64,000 nucleotides of DNA from Sphingomicrobium aestuariivivum (lineage in GTDB: Bacteria; Pseudomonadota; Alphaproteobacteria; Sphingomonadales; Sphingomonadaceae), in contig NZ_CP102629.1 of NCBI RefSeq assembly GCF_024721585.1, positions 868,001 to 932,000 of the forward strand. The letters run 5' to 3'. A model generated the notes under the pieces. It worked only from the letters and a program-made list of their open reading frames with translations, was not told the DNA's origin and made no database searches. A program made the position numbers and the translations under genes. Positions 17,437-29,401 of this stretch are shown here, one piece after another. How positions within the stretch are numbered: position 1 is the first letter of the stretch; every line of letters starts with the position of its first letter.

Positions 17437-17749
17437 CGATCTTCTCCCCGGAACGCGTCGCGACGCGAACCTTCTTGCCGTCGACCGTTTCGAACCGGAC
17501 GCGGGTCGCCTTGCCGTCCTTGGGATCGGCGAGGGCCACCTTCGAGGCGAAAAGCGGGGCTTCGCGCTTCTCGAGACCGCCATTGGGGTCCATCTGGGTC
17601 GGCTTCTTGTGACGGGTGATGATGTTCACACCCTCGACGACGAGCTTGCCTTCCTTGGGGAGGACCTTGGTGACCGTACCGGTCTTGCCCTTGTCCTTAC
17701 CCGACAGGATGACGACGCTGTCGCCCTTCTTGATCTTCGCGGCGGCCAT
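17429..17749 (-). CDS. rplX: 50S ribosomal protein L24
   Basis: A 106-residue L24 with the KOW motif '[27 protein letters not shown]' at the N-terminus and '[27 protein letters not shown]' behind it. It is an assembly initiator of the 50S subunit. It overlaps the stop of rplN by one base and the start of rplE by eight. Confidence 0.97.
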   Translation of the reverse strand: MAAAKIKKGDSVVILSGKDKGKTGTVTKVLPKEGKLVVEGVNIITRHKKPTQMDPNGGLEKREAPLFASKVALADPKDGKATRVRFETVDGKKVRVATRSGEKIDG

Positions 17750-18117
17750 TACAGCACCTCCGGAGCCAGGCTGATGATCTTCATGTGCTTCTTGGCGCGC
17801 AGTTCGCGCACCACCGGGCCGAAGATACGAGTGCCGATGGGCTCTTCATTCTTGTTGACGAGGACCGCGGCGTTGCCGTCGAAACGGATCACCGTCCCGT
17901 CGGGGCGGCGGATGTCCTTGGCGGTGCGGACGATGACGGCACGATGGACGTCACCCTTCTTCACCTTGCCACGGGGCGCGGCTTCCTTGACCGACACCAC
18001 GATGGTGTCGCCGACGGTGGCAAACCGACGCTTGGACCCGCCCAGTACCTTAATGCACTGGACGCGCTTGGCGCCGCTGTTGTCTGCAACGTCGAGGTTC
18101 GATTGCATCTGGATCAT
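17749..18117 (-). CDS. rplN: 50S ribosomal protein L14
   Basis: A 122-residue L14. '[27 protein letters not shown]' and the C-terminal '[26 protein letters not shown]' are typical. It lies at the subunit interface. It opens the spc half of the cluster, 32 bp after rpsQ. Confidence 0.97.
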   Translation of the reverse strand: MIQMQSNLDVADNSGAKRVQCIKVLGGSKRRFATVGDTIVVSVKEAAPRGKVKKGDVHRAVIVRTAKDIRRPDGTVIRFDGNAAVLVNKNEEPIGTRIFGPVVRELRAKKHMKIISLAPEVL

Positions 18118-18149
18118 GGTTGACCCTTCCTACCTTTCCCTAACGCTGC

Positions 18150-18425
18150 TCAGCCTTCGACCGGAGTGTCGAGGTCGGCCGGATTGGCCGCCGCGACGCG
18201 ATCGAGAACTTTCCAGCTCTTGGTCTTCGAAATCGGCTTGCATTCCTCGATGCGCACCGTCTCGCCCATCGAGATCTCGTTGTTCTCGTCATGGGCGTGA
18301 TACTTTTTCGACAGCTTGATGATCTTGCCGTACAACGGGTGCTTCACCCGACGCTCGACACGGACCACCACCGTCTTGTCTCCCTTGTCGGAGACGACCG
18401 TTCCCTGAAGGATACGTTTCGGCAT
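18150..18425 (-). CDS. rpsQ: 30S ribosomal protein S17
   Basis: A 91-residue S17 with the OB-fold sequence '[36 protein letters not shown]' and '[24 protein letters not shown]'. It closes the S10 half of the cluster. Confidence 0.97.
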   Translation of the reverse strand: MPKRILQGTVVSDKGDKTVVVRVERRVKHPLYGKIIKLSKKYHAHDENNEISMGETVRIEECKPISKTKSWKVLDRVAAANPADLDTPVEG

Positions 18426-18440
18426 TCTTCGTCTCCTACC

Positions 18441-18647
18441 TTACGCCTTGGCCGCTTCGGCCTGGCGCTGGTTCTGCAGCGTCATGATCTGCGCAATCGA
18501 GCGGCGCACTTCACGAACTCGGGCGGGCTTTTCCAACTGACCGGTCGCGGCCTGGAAGCGCAGGTTGAACTGCTCCTTCTTGAGCTGCGACAGCTCGTCG
18601 GCGAGCTGGTCGTCGGTCTTGGCTTTCAGATCGTCGATCTTGGCCAT
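18441..18647 (-). CDS. rpmC: 50S ribosomal protein L29
   Basis: A 68-residue two-helix L29: '[42 protein letters not shown]'. It sits by the exit tunnel near L23. Its start shares one base with the rplP stop. Confidence 0.97.
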   Translation of the reverse strand: MAKIDDLKAKTDDQLADELSQLKKEQFNLRFQAATGQLEKPARVREVRRSIAQIMTLQNQRQAEAAKA

Positions 18648-19081
18648 TACTTCTTCTCCTCGATCAGGCTCTCGCCGAGGCGGGCCACGACCTTGGTCTT
18701 GATCGGCAGCTTCTCCGCGGCACGCTCGAAAGCGGCCTTGGCGAGCGGACCCGAGACCCCGTCCAGTTCGAACAGGATGCGGCCGGGCTTGACGCGGGCG
18801 GCCCAGAATTCGGGGCTACCCTTACCTTTACCCATGCGGACTTCCGCCGGCTTCTTCGAGACCGGAAGGTCCGGGAAGATGCGGATCCACAGGCGACCCT
18901 GACGGCGCATGTGGCGGGTGATCGCACGGCGGGCGGCTTCGATCTGGCGCGCGGTGATGCGCTCCGGCTCGAGGGCCTTGAGGCCGTAAGCGCCGAAGTT
19001 CAGCTCGGTGCCACCCTTGGCGTTGCCGTGGATGCGGCCCTTGAAGGCCTTACGGAATTTGGTGCGCTTCGGTTGCAGCAT
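18647..19081 (-). CDS. rplP: 50S ribosomal protein L16
   Basis: A 144-residue L16. '[23 protein letters not shown]' at the N-terminus, '[32 protein letters not shown]' in the centre and '[10 protein letters not shown]' nearby are family hallmarks. L16 organises the A-site finger. Confidence 0.97.
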   Translation of the reverse strand: MLQPKRTKFRKAFKGRIHGNAKGGTELNFGAYGLKALEPERITARQIEAARRAITRHMRRQGRLWIRIFPDLPVSKKPAEVRMGKGKGSPEFWAARVKPGRILFELDGVSGPLAKAAFERAAEKLPIKTKVVARLGESLIEEKK

Positions 19082-19093
19082 CTTTTAATTCCT

Positions 19094-19798
19094 CTATCGA
19101 CGGTCGCGCGCCGGGCGAACGCCCGAGGTCTGCGCATCCATCATCAGCTTTTCCTGCGCCAGCGGGTCGTGGCCGAGAATCTCGCCCTTGAAGACCCAGC
19201 ACTTGATGCCGCACACGCCATAGGCGGTGTGGGCCTGCGCTTCGGCATAGTCGACGTTACCGCGCAGCGTATGCAGCGGGACGCGACCTTCGCGATACCA
19301 TTCGGTACGGGCGATTTCGGCGCCGCCGAGACGACCCGAGCAGGTGATGCGGATGCCTTCGGCACCAAGACGCAGCGCCGACTGGACGGCACGCTTCATG
19401 GCACGACGGAACGCCACACGACGCTCGAGCTGGTCGGCCACACCCTGCGCCACGAGGCGCGCGTCGATTTCCGGCTTGCGGATCTCGACGATGTTGAGGC
19501 TGACCTCGCTGTCGGTCATCTTCTTCAGCTTCGTCTTGAGCTTCTCGATGTCCGCACCCTTCTTGCCGATGATGACACCGGGACGGGCAGCGTAGATCGA
19601 GATGCGGCACAGCTTGGCCGGACGCTCGATGACGACCTTCGAAATCGCCGCCTGCGGCAGCTCTTCCATGATGAAACGACGGATCTTGAGATCCTCGAGG
19701 AGCTGCTGGCCATAGTCCTGGCCTTCAGCGAACCAACGCGAGTCCCAGGTCCGGTTGATCTGGAGGCGCAGGCCGATGGGGGAGCTTTTGTGACCCAT
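19094..19798 (-). CDS. rpsC: 30S ribosomal protein S3
   Basis: A 234-residue S3 with the KH domain '[21 protein letters not shown]' and the C-terminal S3 domain '[31 protein letters not shown]'. With S4 and S5 it lines the mRNA entry channel, where this organism's S5 carries an RGG tail. It overlaps the rplV stop by one base. Confidence 0.97.
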   Translation of the reverse strand: MGHKSSPIGLRLQINRTWDSRWFAEGQDYGQQLLEDLKIRRFIMEELPQAAISKVVIERPAKLCRISIYAARPGVIIGKKGADIEKLKTKLKKMTDSEVSLNIVEIRKPEIDARLVAQGVADQLERRVAFRRAMKRAVQSALRLGAEGIRITCSGRLGGAEIARTEWYREGRVPLHTLRGNVDYAEAQAHTAYGVCGIKCWVFKGEILGHDPLAQEKLMMDAQTSGVRPARDRR

Positions 19799-20175
19799 TA
19801 GGCTTCTTCCTGCTCGCGAACGACGACACGCAGACGGCTGAACGGCTTTTCGATACGGGTCGAACGGCCGCGCGCACGGGTCGCGAAACGCTTCATGGTG
19901 AGCGACTTGCCGACCGAGGCTTCCGCCACGATGAGGCTGTCGACGTCGAGGTTGTGGTTGTTTTCCGCATTGGCCACGGCGCTGGCGAGCACCTTGTAGG
20001 CGTCCTCGGCCATCCCCTTGTTCGAGAACTTGAGGATGTTGAGGGCTTCCTCGACCTTGCGGCCACGGATGAGGCCCGCGACGAGGTTGAGCTTGCGGCT
20101 CGACCCACGGATCATGGAGCCGACCGCGAGCGCCTCGTTATCGGCGACCTTGCGGGGGGATTTCGCTTTCGACAT
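19798..20175 (-). CDS. rplV: 50S ribosomal protein L22
   Basis: A 125-residue L22. '[27 protein letters not shown]' and the exit-tunnel hairpin with '[24 protein letters not shown]' are visible. It has one-base overlaps with both rpsS and rpsC. Confidence 0.97.
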   Translation of the reverse strand: MSKAKSPRKVADNEALAVGSMIRGSSRKLNLVAGLIRGRKVEEALNILKFSNKGMAEDAYKVLASAVANAENNHNLDVDSLIVAEASVGKSLTMKRFATRARGRSTRIEKPFSRLRVVVREQEEA

Positions 20176-20450
20176 TAGCGCTTACCCTTCTTGTCGGCGG
20201 CGTGGCCCGGGAAGCTGCGCGTCGGCGCGAACTCGCCAAGCTTCATGCCGACCATCTCTTCCGAGACGGCGACCGGCACGAATTTCTTGCCGTTGTAGAC
20301 GTTGAACGTGAGGCCCACGAACTGCGGCAGGATCGTCGAGCGGCGCGACCAGGTCTTGATCGGCTTGGCGTTCGACTGTTCCTGCGCCGCTTCCGCCTTC
20401 TTCAGAAGCGACAGTTCGACAAAGGGACCTTTCCAGATGGAACGAGCCAT
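20175..20450 (-). CDS. rpsS: 30S ribosomal protein S19
   Basis: A 91-residue S19 beginning '[19 protein letters not shown]' and containing '[25 protein letters not shown]' and '[24 protein letters not shown]'. It forms a complex with S13 in the head of the 30S; the S13 gene is not in this window. Confidence 0.97.
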   Translation of the reverse strand: MARSIWKGPFVELSLLKKAEAAQEQSNAKPIKTWSRRSTILPQFVGLTFNVYNGKKFVPVAVSEEMVGMKLGEFAPTRSFPGHAADKKGKR

Positions 20451-20456
20451 GTTCGT

Positions 20457-21290
20457 TTAGCCCTTCTTCTTGGCGTGACGCGAACGGATGATGAACTTAT
20501 CCGTCTGCTTGTTCTTGCGGGTACGCGCGCCCTTGGTCGGCTTGCCCCACGGGGTGACCGGGTGACGGCCGCCCGAGGTGCGGCCTTCACCACCGCCGTG
20601 CGGGTGGTCGACCGGGTTCTTGGCGACACCGCGGGTGAGCGGACGCTTGCCCATCCAGCGGGTACGACCCGCCTTGGCCAGCGTCTGGTTCGAATTGTCC
20701 GGGTTCGAGACCGCGCCGACCGAAGCCATGCAGTCCGAGCGGATGTAACGCTGCTCGCCCGAGTTCATGCGAACGATGACCATGCCCTTGTCGCGGCCGA
20801 CGACCTGGCAATAGGTGCCAGCGGCGCGCGCGATCTGACCGCCCTTGCCGGGCTTCAGCTCGATGTTGTGGACGATGGTACCGACCGGCATCTGGCCGAT
20901 CTTCATCGCATTGCCCGGCTTCACGTCGACCTTCTCGCCAGCGACGACCTTGTCACCCGGCGCGAGGCGCTGCGGAGCCAGGATGTAGCTCTGCTTGCCA
21001 TCGGCATAGGTGATGAGGGCGATGAACGCCGAGCGGTTGGGATCATATTCCAGACGCTCGACGGTCGCTTCGCCTTCGGTGCGACGCTTGAAGTCGATGA
21101 TGCGGTACTTCTGCTTGTGACCGCCACCGATGCCGCGCGAGGTCACGTGACCCTTGTTGTTGCGACCACCGGTCTTGGTCTTGCCTTCGACCAGCGCCTT
21201 GACGGGCTTGCCCTTGTGGAGCGCCGAGCGGTCCACGAGGATGAGGCCACGGCGTGCCGGGCTCGTCGGTTTATATGCCTTGAGTGCCAT
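20457..21290 (-). CDS. rplB: 50S ribosomal protein L2
   Basis: A 277-residue L2 needed for peptidyl-transferase function. Typical sequences are '[14 protein letters not shown]', '[22 protein letters not shown]' and the functional histidine-containing '[17 protein letters not shown]' near the end. It starts six bases after rplW. Confidence 0.98.
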   Translation of the reverse strand: MALKAYKPTSPARRGLILVDRSALHKGKPVKALVEGKTKTGGRNNKGHVTSRGIGGGHKQKYRIIDFKRRTEGEATVERLEYDPNRSAFIALITYADGKQSYILAPQRLAPGDKVVAGEKVDVKPGNAMKIGQMPVGTIVHNIELKPGKGGQIARAAGTYCQVVGRDKGMVIVRMNSGEQRYIRSDCMASVGAVSNPDNSNQTLAKAGRTRWMGKRPLTRGVAKNPVDHPHGGGEGRTSGGRHPVTPWGKPTKGARTRKNKQTDKFIIRSRHAKKKG

Positions 21291-21296
21291 TAGTCC

Positions 21297-21611
21297 TTAC
21301 ACCCCGCTCGTATAGTCGATCATCTGCCCGTCCTTGAGCGTGATGATCGCCTTCTTCTCGTCGGTGCGCTTGTAGGGCTTGCCCTTCCAGCGCTTGGTCT
21401 TGCCCTTGACGTTGATGGTGTTCACCTTGGTGACTTCCACCCCGTAAAGCGCTTCGACCGCTGCCTTGATCTGCGGCTTGGTCGCGTCGCCCGCGACCTT
21501 GAACACCACCGCATTGTGCTCGGCGGCCATGGTCGCCTTCTCGGTGATGTGCGGCGCGCGGATCACGTCATAGTGACGGTTCTCGACCGCTTTCTTTTCT
21601 GCCTTAGCCAT
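21297..21611 (-). CDS. rplW: 50S ribosomal protein L23
   Basis: A 104-residue L23 starting at ATG 21611 within the last eight bases of rplD. '[52 protein letters not shown]' is canonical, and L23 docks trigger factor and SRP. The longer in-frame reading through rplD is rejected. Confidence 0.97.
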   Translation of the reverse strand: MAKAEKKAVENRHYDVIRAPHITEKATMAAEHNAVVFKVAGDATKPQIKAAVEALYGVEVTKVNTINVKGKTKRWKGKPYKRTDEKKAIITLKDGQMIDYTSGV

Positions 21612-22233
21612 TGAAACGGGCCTCCAGCTTTTCGATGCCGGCCTTGGTGAGGACCAGCGTGTCGTGACGCAGGATGTCGTAGACGTTGGCACCGACGGCC
21701 GGCAGCAGGTTGATGCCGGGGATGTTGGCGCTGGCGCGGGCGAAGCCCACGTTCACCGCATCGCCGTCGACAACGAGGTTGGTCTTGCCGAAGCCGAGCT
21801 TGTCGAGCTTGGCGACCAGAGCCTTGGTCTTGGCGTCACCGTTCATGTCGAGATTGTCGATCACGATCAGCTTGCCGTCCTTGGCCTTGGCCGAAAGAGC
21901 CATCTTCAGGCCGAGGGCGCGAACCTTCTTGTTGAGGCTCGAGCTGAACGTGCGGGCACGGGCACCGTGGGCCTTGCCGCCGCCGATGAAGATCGGCGCC
22001 TTGCGATCGCCGTGACGGGCGGTACCGCCGCCCTTCTGGCGACCGTACTTCTTGCCGGTGCGCGCGACATCCGAGCGCTCGCGGGTCGCACGCGCCGGGG
22101 CGCGGCGGTTGACGAGCTGCCAGGTGACGACGCGGTGCAGGATGTCTTCGCGCGGCTCGACACCGAAGATGGTGTCGTCGAGCTGCACGTCGCCGCCTGC
22201 TTTCGCATCGAGGGTCTGAACCTTGACCTTCAT
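21604..22233 (-). CDS. rplD: 50S ribosomal protein L4
   Basis: A 209-residue L4. '[43 protein letters not shown]' is the extended tunnel loop, and '[49 protein letters not shown]'-type sequence ends it. In E. coli L4 represses the S10 operon through its mRNA leader, which matters for the structured RNA upstream of rplC here. Confidence 0.97.
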   Translation of the reverse strand: MKVKVQTLDAKAGGDVQLDDTIFGVEPREDILHRVVTWQLVNRRAPARATRERSDVARTGKKYGRQKGGGTARHGDRKAPIFIGGGKAHGARARTFSSSLNKKVRALGLKMALSAKAKDGKLIVIDNLDMNGDAKTKALVAKLDKLGFGKTNLVVDGDAVNVGFARASANIPGINLLPAVGANVYDILRHDTLVLTKAGIEKLEARFNG

Positions 22234-22236
22234 GGC

Positions 22237-22989
22237 TTAGCCTTCCTTGCTTTCGTCGGCCGCGACCGCCGCATCGGCAGTCTGGTCGGCGCCAGCTTCA
22301 TTGTTCGACTTCGCGTCGCTCTTGAGCGCGGCCGGATAGGGCGCGTCCGAGTGGCGCGGAAGCTTGACCGCGTCCGAGACCATCAGCCAGCCACCCTTCG
22401 AGCCGGGCACCGAGCCCTTGACGAAGAGGAGACCGCGCTCGGCGTCGGTGCGGACGATTTCGAGATTCTGCTGCGTGCGGGTGCGGGCACCCATGTGACC
22501 GGCCATCTTCTTGTTCTTGAAGACGCGGCCCGGATCCTGGCGGTTACCCGTCGAACCGTGCGCACGGTGGCTGATCGACACACCGTGCGAGGCGCGCATA
22601 CCACCGAAGCCCCAGCGCTTCATGGCGCCGGCGAAGCCCTTACCCTGGGTCACGCCCTGGATGTCGACCTTCTGGCCCGGAACGAAATGCTCGGCCGAGA
22701 TCTCGGCGCCGATGTCGAGGAGCGCGTCCTCGTCGACGCGGAATTCCGCGACCTGCATCTTGGGTTCGACTTCGGCCTTGCCGAAAGCTTCGCGCTGCGG
22801 CTTGTTGACGTTCTTCGCCTTCGCCTTGCCGGCGCCGAGCGCCACAGCGGTGTAACCGTCTTTGTCTTTTTCGCGACGACCGACGACCTGGACGCCGTCG
22901 AGGTGAAGGACGGTAACCGGCACGTGCCGACCGTCCGCCTCGAACAGGCGGGTCATCCCCATCTTCTTCGCGATCACGCCAGTGCGCAT
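22237..22989 (-). CDS. rplC: 50S ribosomal protein L3
   Basis: A 250-residue L3 that starts '[20 protein letters not shown]'. ATG 22989 is chosen over the in-frame ATG 22995 because the GGGAG site then has a nine-base spacing instead of three. '[63 protein letters not shown]' is the family core. The C-terminus carries an Ala/Asp-rich tail of about 30 residues beyond the E. coli protein. Confidence 0.97.
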   Translation of the reverse strand: MRTGVIAKKMGMTRLFEADGRHVPVTVLHLDGVQVVGRREKDKDGYTAVALGAGKAKAKNVNKPQREAFGKAEVEPKMQVAEFRVDEDALLDIGAEISAEHFVPGQKVDIQGVTQGKGFAGAMKRWGFGGMRASHGVSISHRAHGSTGNRQDPGRVFKNKKMAGHMGARTRTQQNLEIVRTDAERGLLFVKGSVPGSKGGWLMVSDAVKLPRHSDAPYPAALKSDAKSNNEAGADQTADAAVAADESKEG

Positions 22990-23276
22990 GATCATATGCT
23001 CCCATCAGAGGCCCGCGCCGGTTCATTCCGACGAGGGCGTGCGACCCGTTGCTATGTGCGAAACCCCCGCTTGGGTCGTTCCTGCCGATGGGGCAGGAGG
23101 CGGGGGACGCATGACCACGGCATTGCCGTGCGGTATCCCTAGTGCCTCGAAGGCGCCGGCGGACCGGCACCTTGGAAACTCAGCAGCTTGGAGGGCTGCA
23201 AATCCTTGTTTTTGCTGGCTCCCGGCAACAACCGGGCGACTCACAAACCCTTCCCTCGGGAAGGCCTGCGCGCCCT
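22990..23276 (-). ncRNA. Structured 287-nt intergenic RNA between rpsJ and rplC
   Basis: No convincing ORF fills this gap, which is far larger than those between its neighbours. Read in transcript order it holds five stem-loops. They are CCTTCCC/GGGAAGG (23249-23264), CCCGG-N6-CCGGG (23221-23236) and GGTGCCGG-TCCG-CCGGCGCC with a UNCG-type loop (23152-23171). Then come CACGGC-AAT-GCCGTG (23116-23130) and a compound stem CCCCCGC/GCGGGGG enclosing CCTGCC/GGCAGG (23064-23106). The rplC ribosome site follows. The position and density of helices suggest a cis-regulatory leader for rplC and downstream genes. This is inference. Confidence 0.5.
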
Positions 23277-23588
23277 TTAGGCCAGTTTGATCTCGACGTC
23301 CACCCCTGCGGCGAGGTCGAGCTTCATCAGCGCGTCGACCGTCTGCGGGGTCGGCTGCACGATGTCGAGGAGGCGCTTGTAGGTGCGGACCTCGAACTGC
23401 TCGCGCGACTTCTTGTCGATGTGCGGACCGCGGTTCACGGTGAACTTCTCGATGCGCGTCGGCAGCGGGATAGGACCGCGAATAAGAGCGCCCGTGCGGC
23501 GCGCCGTGTCGGCGATGTCACCAGTCGCCTGATCGAGGACCCTGTGGTCGAAGGCCTTCAGACGAATACGAATATTCTGCGTTTCCAT
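23277..23588 (-). CDS. rpsJ: 30S ribosomal protein S10
   Basis: A 103-residue S10 beginning '[20 protein letters not shown]' with '[46 protein letters not shown]'. ATG 23588 is preferred to the in-frame GTG two codons up. S10 is also the NusE antitermination factor. Its mRNA is separated from tuf by a terminator-like hairpin and from rplC by a structured gap. Confidence 0.97.
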   Translation of the reverse strand: METQNIRIRLKAFDHRVLDQATGDIADTARRTGALIRGPIPLPTRIEKFTVNRGPHIDKKSREQFEVRTYKRLLDIVQPTPQTVDALMKLDLAAGVDVEIKLA

Positions 23589-23757
23589 ATCCACTCACCG
23601 ATGCGAAAGAGCCAGGCCCTGGTGGCAGCCGCCAGTCGGGCCAAACATTGTTCAAACCAAAAAATCGAAGACCCTGTTCTTCTAGTTGCGTTTTATAAAG
23701 CAACCAAACTGAACGGGGCCTGAAACTTGTACTCGAGCTCCGGAAAAGACCGGGGCT

Positions 23758-23800
23758 CAAAACAATCGCGGGGGTCGATGACGAATCACCGACCCCCGCG
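23758..23800 (-). terminator. Rho-independent terminator after tuf
   Basis: CGCGGGGGTCG and CGACCCCCGCG form an 11-bp perfect stem, extended by a G-T pair and TGA/TCA to a TTCG loop. ATTGTTTT follows in the transcript. It lies 17 bp behind the tuf stop. The U tract is interrupted, so some read-through into rpsJ is possible. Confidence 0.75.
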
Positions 23801-23816
23801 GCTGTGTGGGCCTATA

Positions 23817-25007
23817 TTAGGCTTTGATCGAGCCGACAACCCCCGCGCCGACGGTACGACCGCCTTCACGGATGGCGAAGCGCAGGCCCTGGTCCATCGC
23901 GATCGGCGCGATGAGCTTGACGCCCAGCTTCACGTTGTCGCCCGGCATGACCATCTCGGTGCCTTCCGGCAGCGTGACTTCACCGGTGACGTCGGTGGTG
24001 CGGAAGTAGAACTGCGGACGGTAGTTCGCAAAGAACGGCGTGTGACGGCCGCCCTCGTCCTTCGACAGGACGTAGACTTCAGCGTCGAACTCGGTGTGCG
24101 GGGTGATCGAACCCGGCTTGGCGAGAACCTGGCCACGCTCGACTTCTTCACGACCGACACCACGGATCAGCGCGCCGATGTTGTCGCCGGCCTGGCCCTG
24201 GTCGAGCAGCTTGCGGAACATTTCGACACCGGTGACGGTGGTCTTGGTGGTGTCCTTGATGCCGACGATTTCGACTTCGTCACCAACGTTGACGATGCCG
24301 GTTTCGACACGGCCGGTCACGACGGTGCCGCGGCCCGAGATCGAGAACACGTCTTCGATCGGCATGAGGAAGTCCTTGTCGAGGGGACGTTCCGGCTCGG
24401 GGATCCACTCGTCGACGGCGGCCATGAGCTTCATGATCGCATCCTGGCCGATTTCACGGTTGCTGTCTTCGAGGGCAGCAAGCGCCGAACCGGCAATGAT
24501 CGGAATGTTGTCGCCGTCGAAGTCGCGCTTCGAGAGTTCTTCGCGGATTTCGAGCTCGACGAGTTCGAGCAGCTCGGGATCGTCGACCTGGTCGACCTTG
24601 TTGAGCCACACGACCATGGTCGGAACGCCGACCTGCTTGGCGAGCAGGATGTGCTCCTTGGTCTGCGGCATGGGGCCGTCAGCGGCCGACACGACGAGGA
24701 TCGCGCCGTCCATCTGGGCGGCACCGGTGATCATGTTCTTCACATAGTCGGCGTGACCCGGGCAGTCGACGTGCGCATAGTGACGGTTTTCGGTTTCATA
24801 CTCGACGTGGGCGGTCGAGATGGTGATGCCGCGCTCGCGCTCTTCCGGAGCCTTGTCGATGTTCGCGAAATCGACGGCTTCCGAGGTACCCGCTTCCGCG
24901 AGCGTCTTGGTGATCGCCGCGGTGAGCGAGGTCTTGCCGTGGTCGACGTGACCGATGGTGCCGATGTTGACGTGCGGTTTGTTCCGCTCGAATTTTGCCT
25001 TCGCCAT
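23817..25007 (-). CDS. tuf: Elongation factor Tu
   Basis: A 396-residue EF-Tu that delivers aminoacyl-tRNA to the ribosome. G1 '[11 protein letters not shown]', G3 '[13 protein letters not shown]' and G4 'NKVDQVDD' motifs are present, and the C-terminus ends '[16 protein letters not shown]'. Only one copy is in this window; a second copy elsewhere is common in proteobacteria. Confidence 0.98.
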   Translation of the reverse strand: MAKAKFERNKPHVNIGTIGHVDHGKTSLTAAITKTLAEAGTSEAVDFANIDKAPEERERGITISTAHVEYETENRHYAHVDCPGHADYVKNMITGAAQMDGAILVVSAADGPMPQTKEHILLAKQVGVPTMVVWLNKVDQVDDPELLELVELEIREELSKRDFDGDNIPIIAGSALAALEDSNREIGQDAIMKLMAAVDEWIPEPERPLDKDFLMPIEDVFSISGRGTVVTGRVETGIVNVGDEVEIVGIKDTTKTTVTGVEMFRKLLDQGQAGDNIGALIRGVGREEVERGQVLAKPGSITPHTEFDAEVYVLSKDEGGRHTPFFANYRPQFYFRTTDVTGEVTLPEGTEMVMPGDNVKLGVKLIAPIAMDQGLRFAIREGGRTVGAGVVGSIKA

Positions 25008-25107
25008 TATACGCCTCTTTTCAGTGTTCGTATGTCTTCAGATTCTGTGGGCGGGCGCCCTAAGACGCGCCGCCCATAACGACTTATTTAAGGTTACGCT
25101 AGCCCCG

Positions 25108-27195
<2,088 letters not shown>

Positions 27196-27263
27196 GGGAT
27201 CAGTCTCCGAAGGTCATGGGGTGGCCGCTATCAAGCGACCCCCCGTTACAATTTAAATGCGGA

Positions 27264-27734
27264 CTACCAGCGATAATGGCTGAAGGCGCGGTTCGCTTCC
27301 GCCATGCGGTGCGTATCCTCGCGCTTCTTGACCGCGTTACCGCGATTCTGGCTCGCGTCCATCAGCTCGCCCGACAGGCGGGCGGCCATGGTCTTCTCGG
27401 GACGCGAACGCGCGGCACCGATGAGCCAGCGGATGGCGAGCGCCTGGGCGCGGTCCGGACGGACCTCGACGGGCACCTGGTAGGTGGCACCACCGACGCG
27501 GCGCGAACGCACTTCGACGGCCGGCTTGATGTTGTTGAGGGCGTCGTGGAAGACGGCCAGCGGGTCGTTCTTCATGCGCGCTTCGACATTGTCGAGGGCA
27601 CCGTAGACGATACGCTCGGCGACCGACTTCTTGCCGTCGAGCATGACCGAATTCATGAACTTCGACAGGACCAGATCACCGAACTTGGGATCGGGAAGGA
27701 TGACGCGCTTCTCAGGGCGACGACGACGGGACAT
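27264..27734 (-). CDS. rpsG: 30S ribosomal protein S7
   Basis: A 156-residue S7, head organiser and autorepressor of the str operon in E. coli. '[36 protein letters not shown]' and '[49 protein letters not shown]' are canonical. It follows rpsL across a 117-bp spacer, the site of S7 control in enterobacteria. Confidence 0.97.
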   Translation of the reverse strand: MSRRRRPEKRVILPDPKFGDLVLSKFMNSVMLDGKKSVAERIVYGALDNVEARMKNDPLAVFHDALNNIKPAVEVRSRRVGGATYQVPVEVRPDRAQALAIRWLIGAARSRPEKTMAARLSGELMDASQNRGNAVKKREDTHRMAEANRAFSHYRW

Positions 27735-27851
27735 AGGAAATTCCTTTTCTGTTCCACCGGCCCGCGGCCCGACCCCTGTCGGACCATCGTTGCGAGCGGC
27801 GGACGATCAACCTGGTTCCGGACGGGCGATGCCGGCCGGACGCTGGAGCGC

Positions 27852-28223
27852 TTACTTGGGACGCTTGGCGCCGTACTTCGAACGGCTCTGACGGCGGTCC
27901 TTGACGCCCTGCGTGTCGAGCACGCCGCGCAGCACGTGGTAGCGCACGCCCGGAAGGTCGCGCACACGGCCGCCGCGGATCAGCACGACGCTGTGCTCCT
28001 GCAGGTTGTGGCCTTCACCCGGGATGTAGCTGATGACTTCGCGGCTGTTGGTCAGGCGGACCTTGGCCACTTTACGAAGCGCCGAGTTCGGCTTCTTCGG
28101 GGTCGTCGTGTAGACGCGGGTGCAGACGCCGCGCTTCTGCGGGTTCTGTTCCATCGCAGGGACCTTCGACTTGGCCTTCTGGATGGTGCGACCCTTGCGG
28201 ATCAACTGGTTAATCGTGGGCAT
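27852..28223 (-). CDS. rpsL: 30S ribosomal protein S12
   Basis: A 123-residue S12. '[12 protein letters not shown]', '[20 protein letters not shown]' (with the Lys-42 equivalent linked to streptomycin sensitivity) and '[34 protein letters not shown]' are visible. Lysine is present at both classical resistance positions, so the sequence is the sensitive type. It starts at ATG 28223 after AAAGGTGAAG. In-frame readings further upstream cross its own promoter. Confidence 0.98.
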   Translation of the reverse strand: MPTINQLIRKGRTIQKAKSKVPAMEQNPQKRGVCTRVYTTTPKKPNSALRKVAKVRLTNSREVISYIPGEGHNLQEHSVVLIRGGRVRDLPGVRYHVLRGVLDTQGVKDRRQSRSKYGAKRPK

Positions 28224-28401
28224 GAAGCCTTCACCTTTCAATTTGCCGGGCAGTCCCCGGCGGTTACTTTGCCCCAACAGGCATAAGCGGAGCGCCCACC
28301 CCGTCTGGCGGGGAGGCCTCCGCAACACTTGTCGAGAGCAATGTTCAGCTCTGTCCGATCGGGCCGACGACAAGAATCGCCATCCGCCCCGGACGAGCGC
28401 G

Positions 28402-28430
28402 CCTTTAGAGGAGCCTGTGCCCAGCGTCAA
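28402..28430 (-). promoter_or_regulatory. Predicted housekeeping promoter of the str operon
   Basis: On the minus strand TTGACG (28430-28425) and TAAAGG (28407-28402) are separated by exactly 17 bases. They stand about 180 bp upstream of rpsL. The leader in between has a GCCGGG-N5-CCCGGC hairpin just before the ribosome binding site. The -10 match is moderate. The promoter overlaps the end of the upstream hypothetical gene. Confidence 0.55.
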
Positions 28431-28810
28431 TGCCGCGAGCGGTGGACCGTGTCCTCCCCGAGCGGGACCTCCGCGCCGCCTCCAAGCAGCGGGCCGGGTC
28501 CGTACGGGCGCACCGGTCCGGGTGCCAGCCCACGCCCCTTCGCGCCTCGCCCACGCCGTGCTTCGAGGTCGGCGACCAGCGCGCGCAGCCGGCGATGCAC
28601 CATCTCGCCGCGACGGCCATAGCCCTCGCCCGCCGTGCGCATCAGGCCGCGGATGGCCTGCATCCGCTCGACATCCTTGGTAGAGAGCTGTCCCATCGCC
28701 TGCAGGTGGCGCATCAGGTCCAGCGCATGCTCGCACAGGGCGGCATCCGCCCTCGCGAAAACGGTCGCGATCAGCGTCTCGCGCTCGGGGTCGCCGAGAG
28801 GAGGTGACAT
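28427..28810 (-). CDS. Hypothetical protein upstream of rpsL
   Basis: The frame from ATG 28810 gives 127 residues; an in-frame ATG at 28837 would add nine. The first 80 residues form amphipathic helices ('[30 protein letters not shown]' and following) and look like a real folded domain. The last 45 are Gly/Pro/Arg-rich and low in complexity. No family was recognised. A similar-length frame exists on the other strand, so the call is moderate. Confidence 0.5.
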   Translation of the reverse strand: MSPPLGDPERETLIATVFARADAALCEHALDLMRHLQAMGQLSTKDVERMQAIRGLMRTAGEGYGRRGEMVHRRLRALVADLEARRGRGAKGRGLAPGPVRPYGPGPLLGGGAEVPLGEDTVHRSRH

Positions 28811-28892
28811 GCCGGCAAGGTCATGGCGCGGGAACATGCCCCTTCGCTAGCATGGACGCCGGCACGCCCCGATCACTGTTCGACGAACGGGC

Positions 28893-29237
28893 CTATTGCT
28901 TCTGGCAGGTGGTTTCCTCGCCGCTGGTGCCGCGCCACATGGCTTCATCGCCATTGTCCCAGAAGATCTCGCCATCGGGACCGACATAGCGCGCGCCCGA
29001 GGCGGTCGCCTCGCGGGTCAACTGCTCGACTTCGGAAGTGCCGCGCCCGCGTTCCTCGACCGTCACCGAGGTGCTGCCGTCGAAATCGACGAACAGCGTC
29101 CGGCCGTTGTCGCAGATATAATAGACGCGCCCGTCGGGCGCATCGACACCGCTGTCATAGATGCCGTCGTCGCCATCGGAGGCGCAGGCGGTGATGAGGA
29201 GGGCAAGGGGAACTGCAGCCACGAACGAGATCTTCAT
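28893..29237 (-). CDS. MliC-type lipoprotein (inhibitor of c-type lysozyme)
   Basis: A 114-residue lipoprotein. The signal peptide ends in lipobox ITAC with Cys18, so the protein should be anchored to a membrane. The mature part matches the MliC/PliC layout: 'YYICDNGRTLFVDFDG' with the first conserved Cys, then 'ATASGARYVGPDGEIFWDNGDEAMW' containing the SGARY and FW-GDEA motifs. A closing Cys lies near the end. This family blocks host or bacterial c-type lysozymes. The gene is alone, divergent from a small hypothetical gene. Confidence 0.82.
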   Translation of the reverse strand: MKISFVAAVPLALLITACASDGDDGIYDSGVDAPDGRVYYICDNGRTLFVDFDGSTSVTVEERGRGTSEVEQLTREATASGARYVGPDGEIFWDNGDEAMWRGTSGEETTCQKQ

Positions 29238-29401
29238 GCATTCTCTCCCGTCAGAAATTGATGCATATCATTAGCGCCTGTTGCATCGGCGCGGCAATCG
29301 CCGCACCATCGTCAAATCGCGGTTTTCGGACGTTTCGACGCCTTTCAAGGCAGCGGCGCGGCGCGGGAACGGTGGCCAGCCGTCATGCGTCCTGCCCCGT
29401 G

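Noticed and set aside
23023-23244. A 73-codon frame inside the rpsJ-rplC gap on the transcribed strand
   Set aside because: It lacks a good ribosome site, is Pro/Ala/Arg-rich, and its codons are forced by the stem-loops. The gap is better explained as structured RNA. Conservation could overturn this.
28430-28807. A 125-codon frame on the plus strand over the hypothetical gene upstream of rpsL
   Set aside because: The product is Arg/His/Ala-rich without a regular pattern. The minus-strand frame gives better amphipathic helices, though neither is certain.
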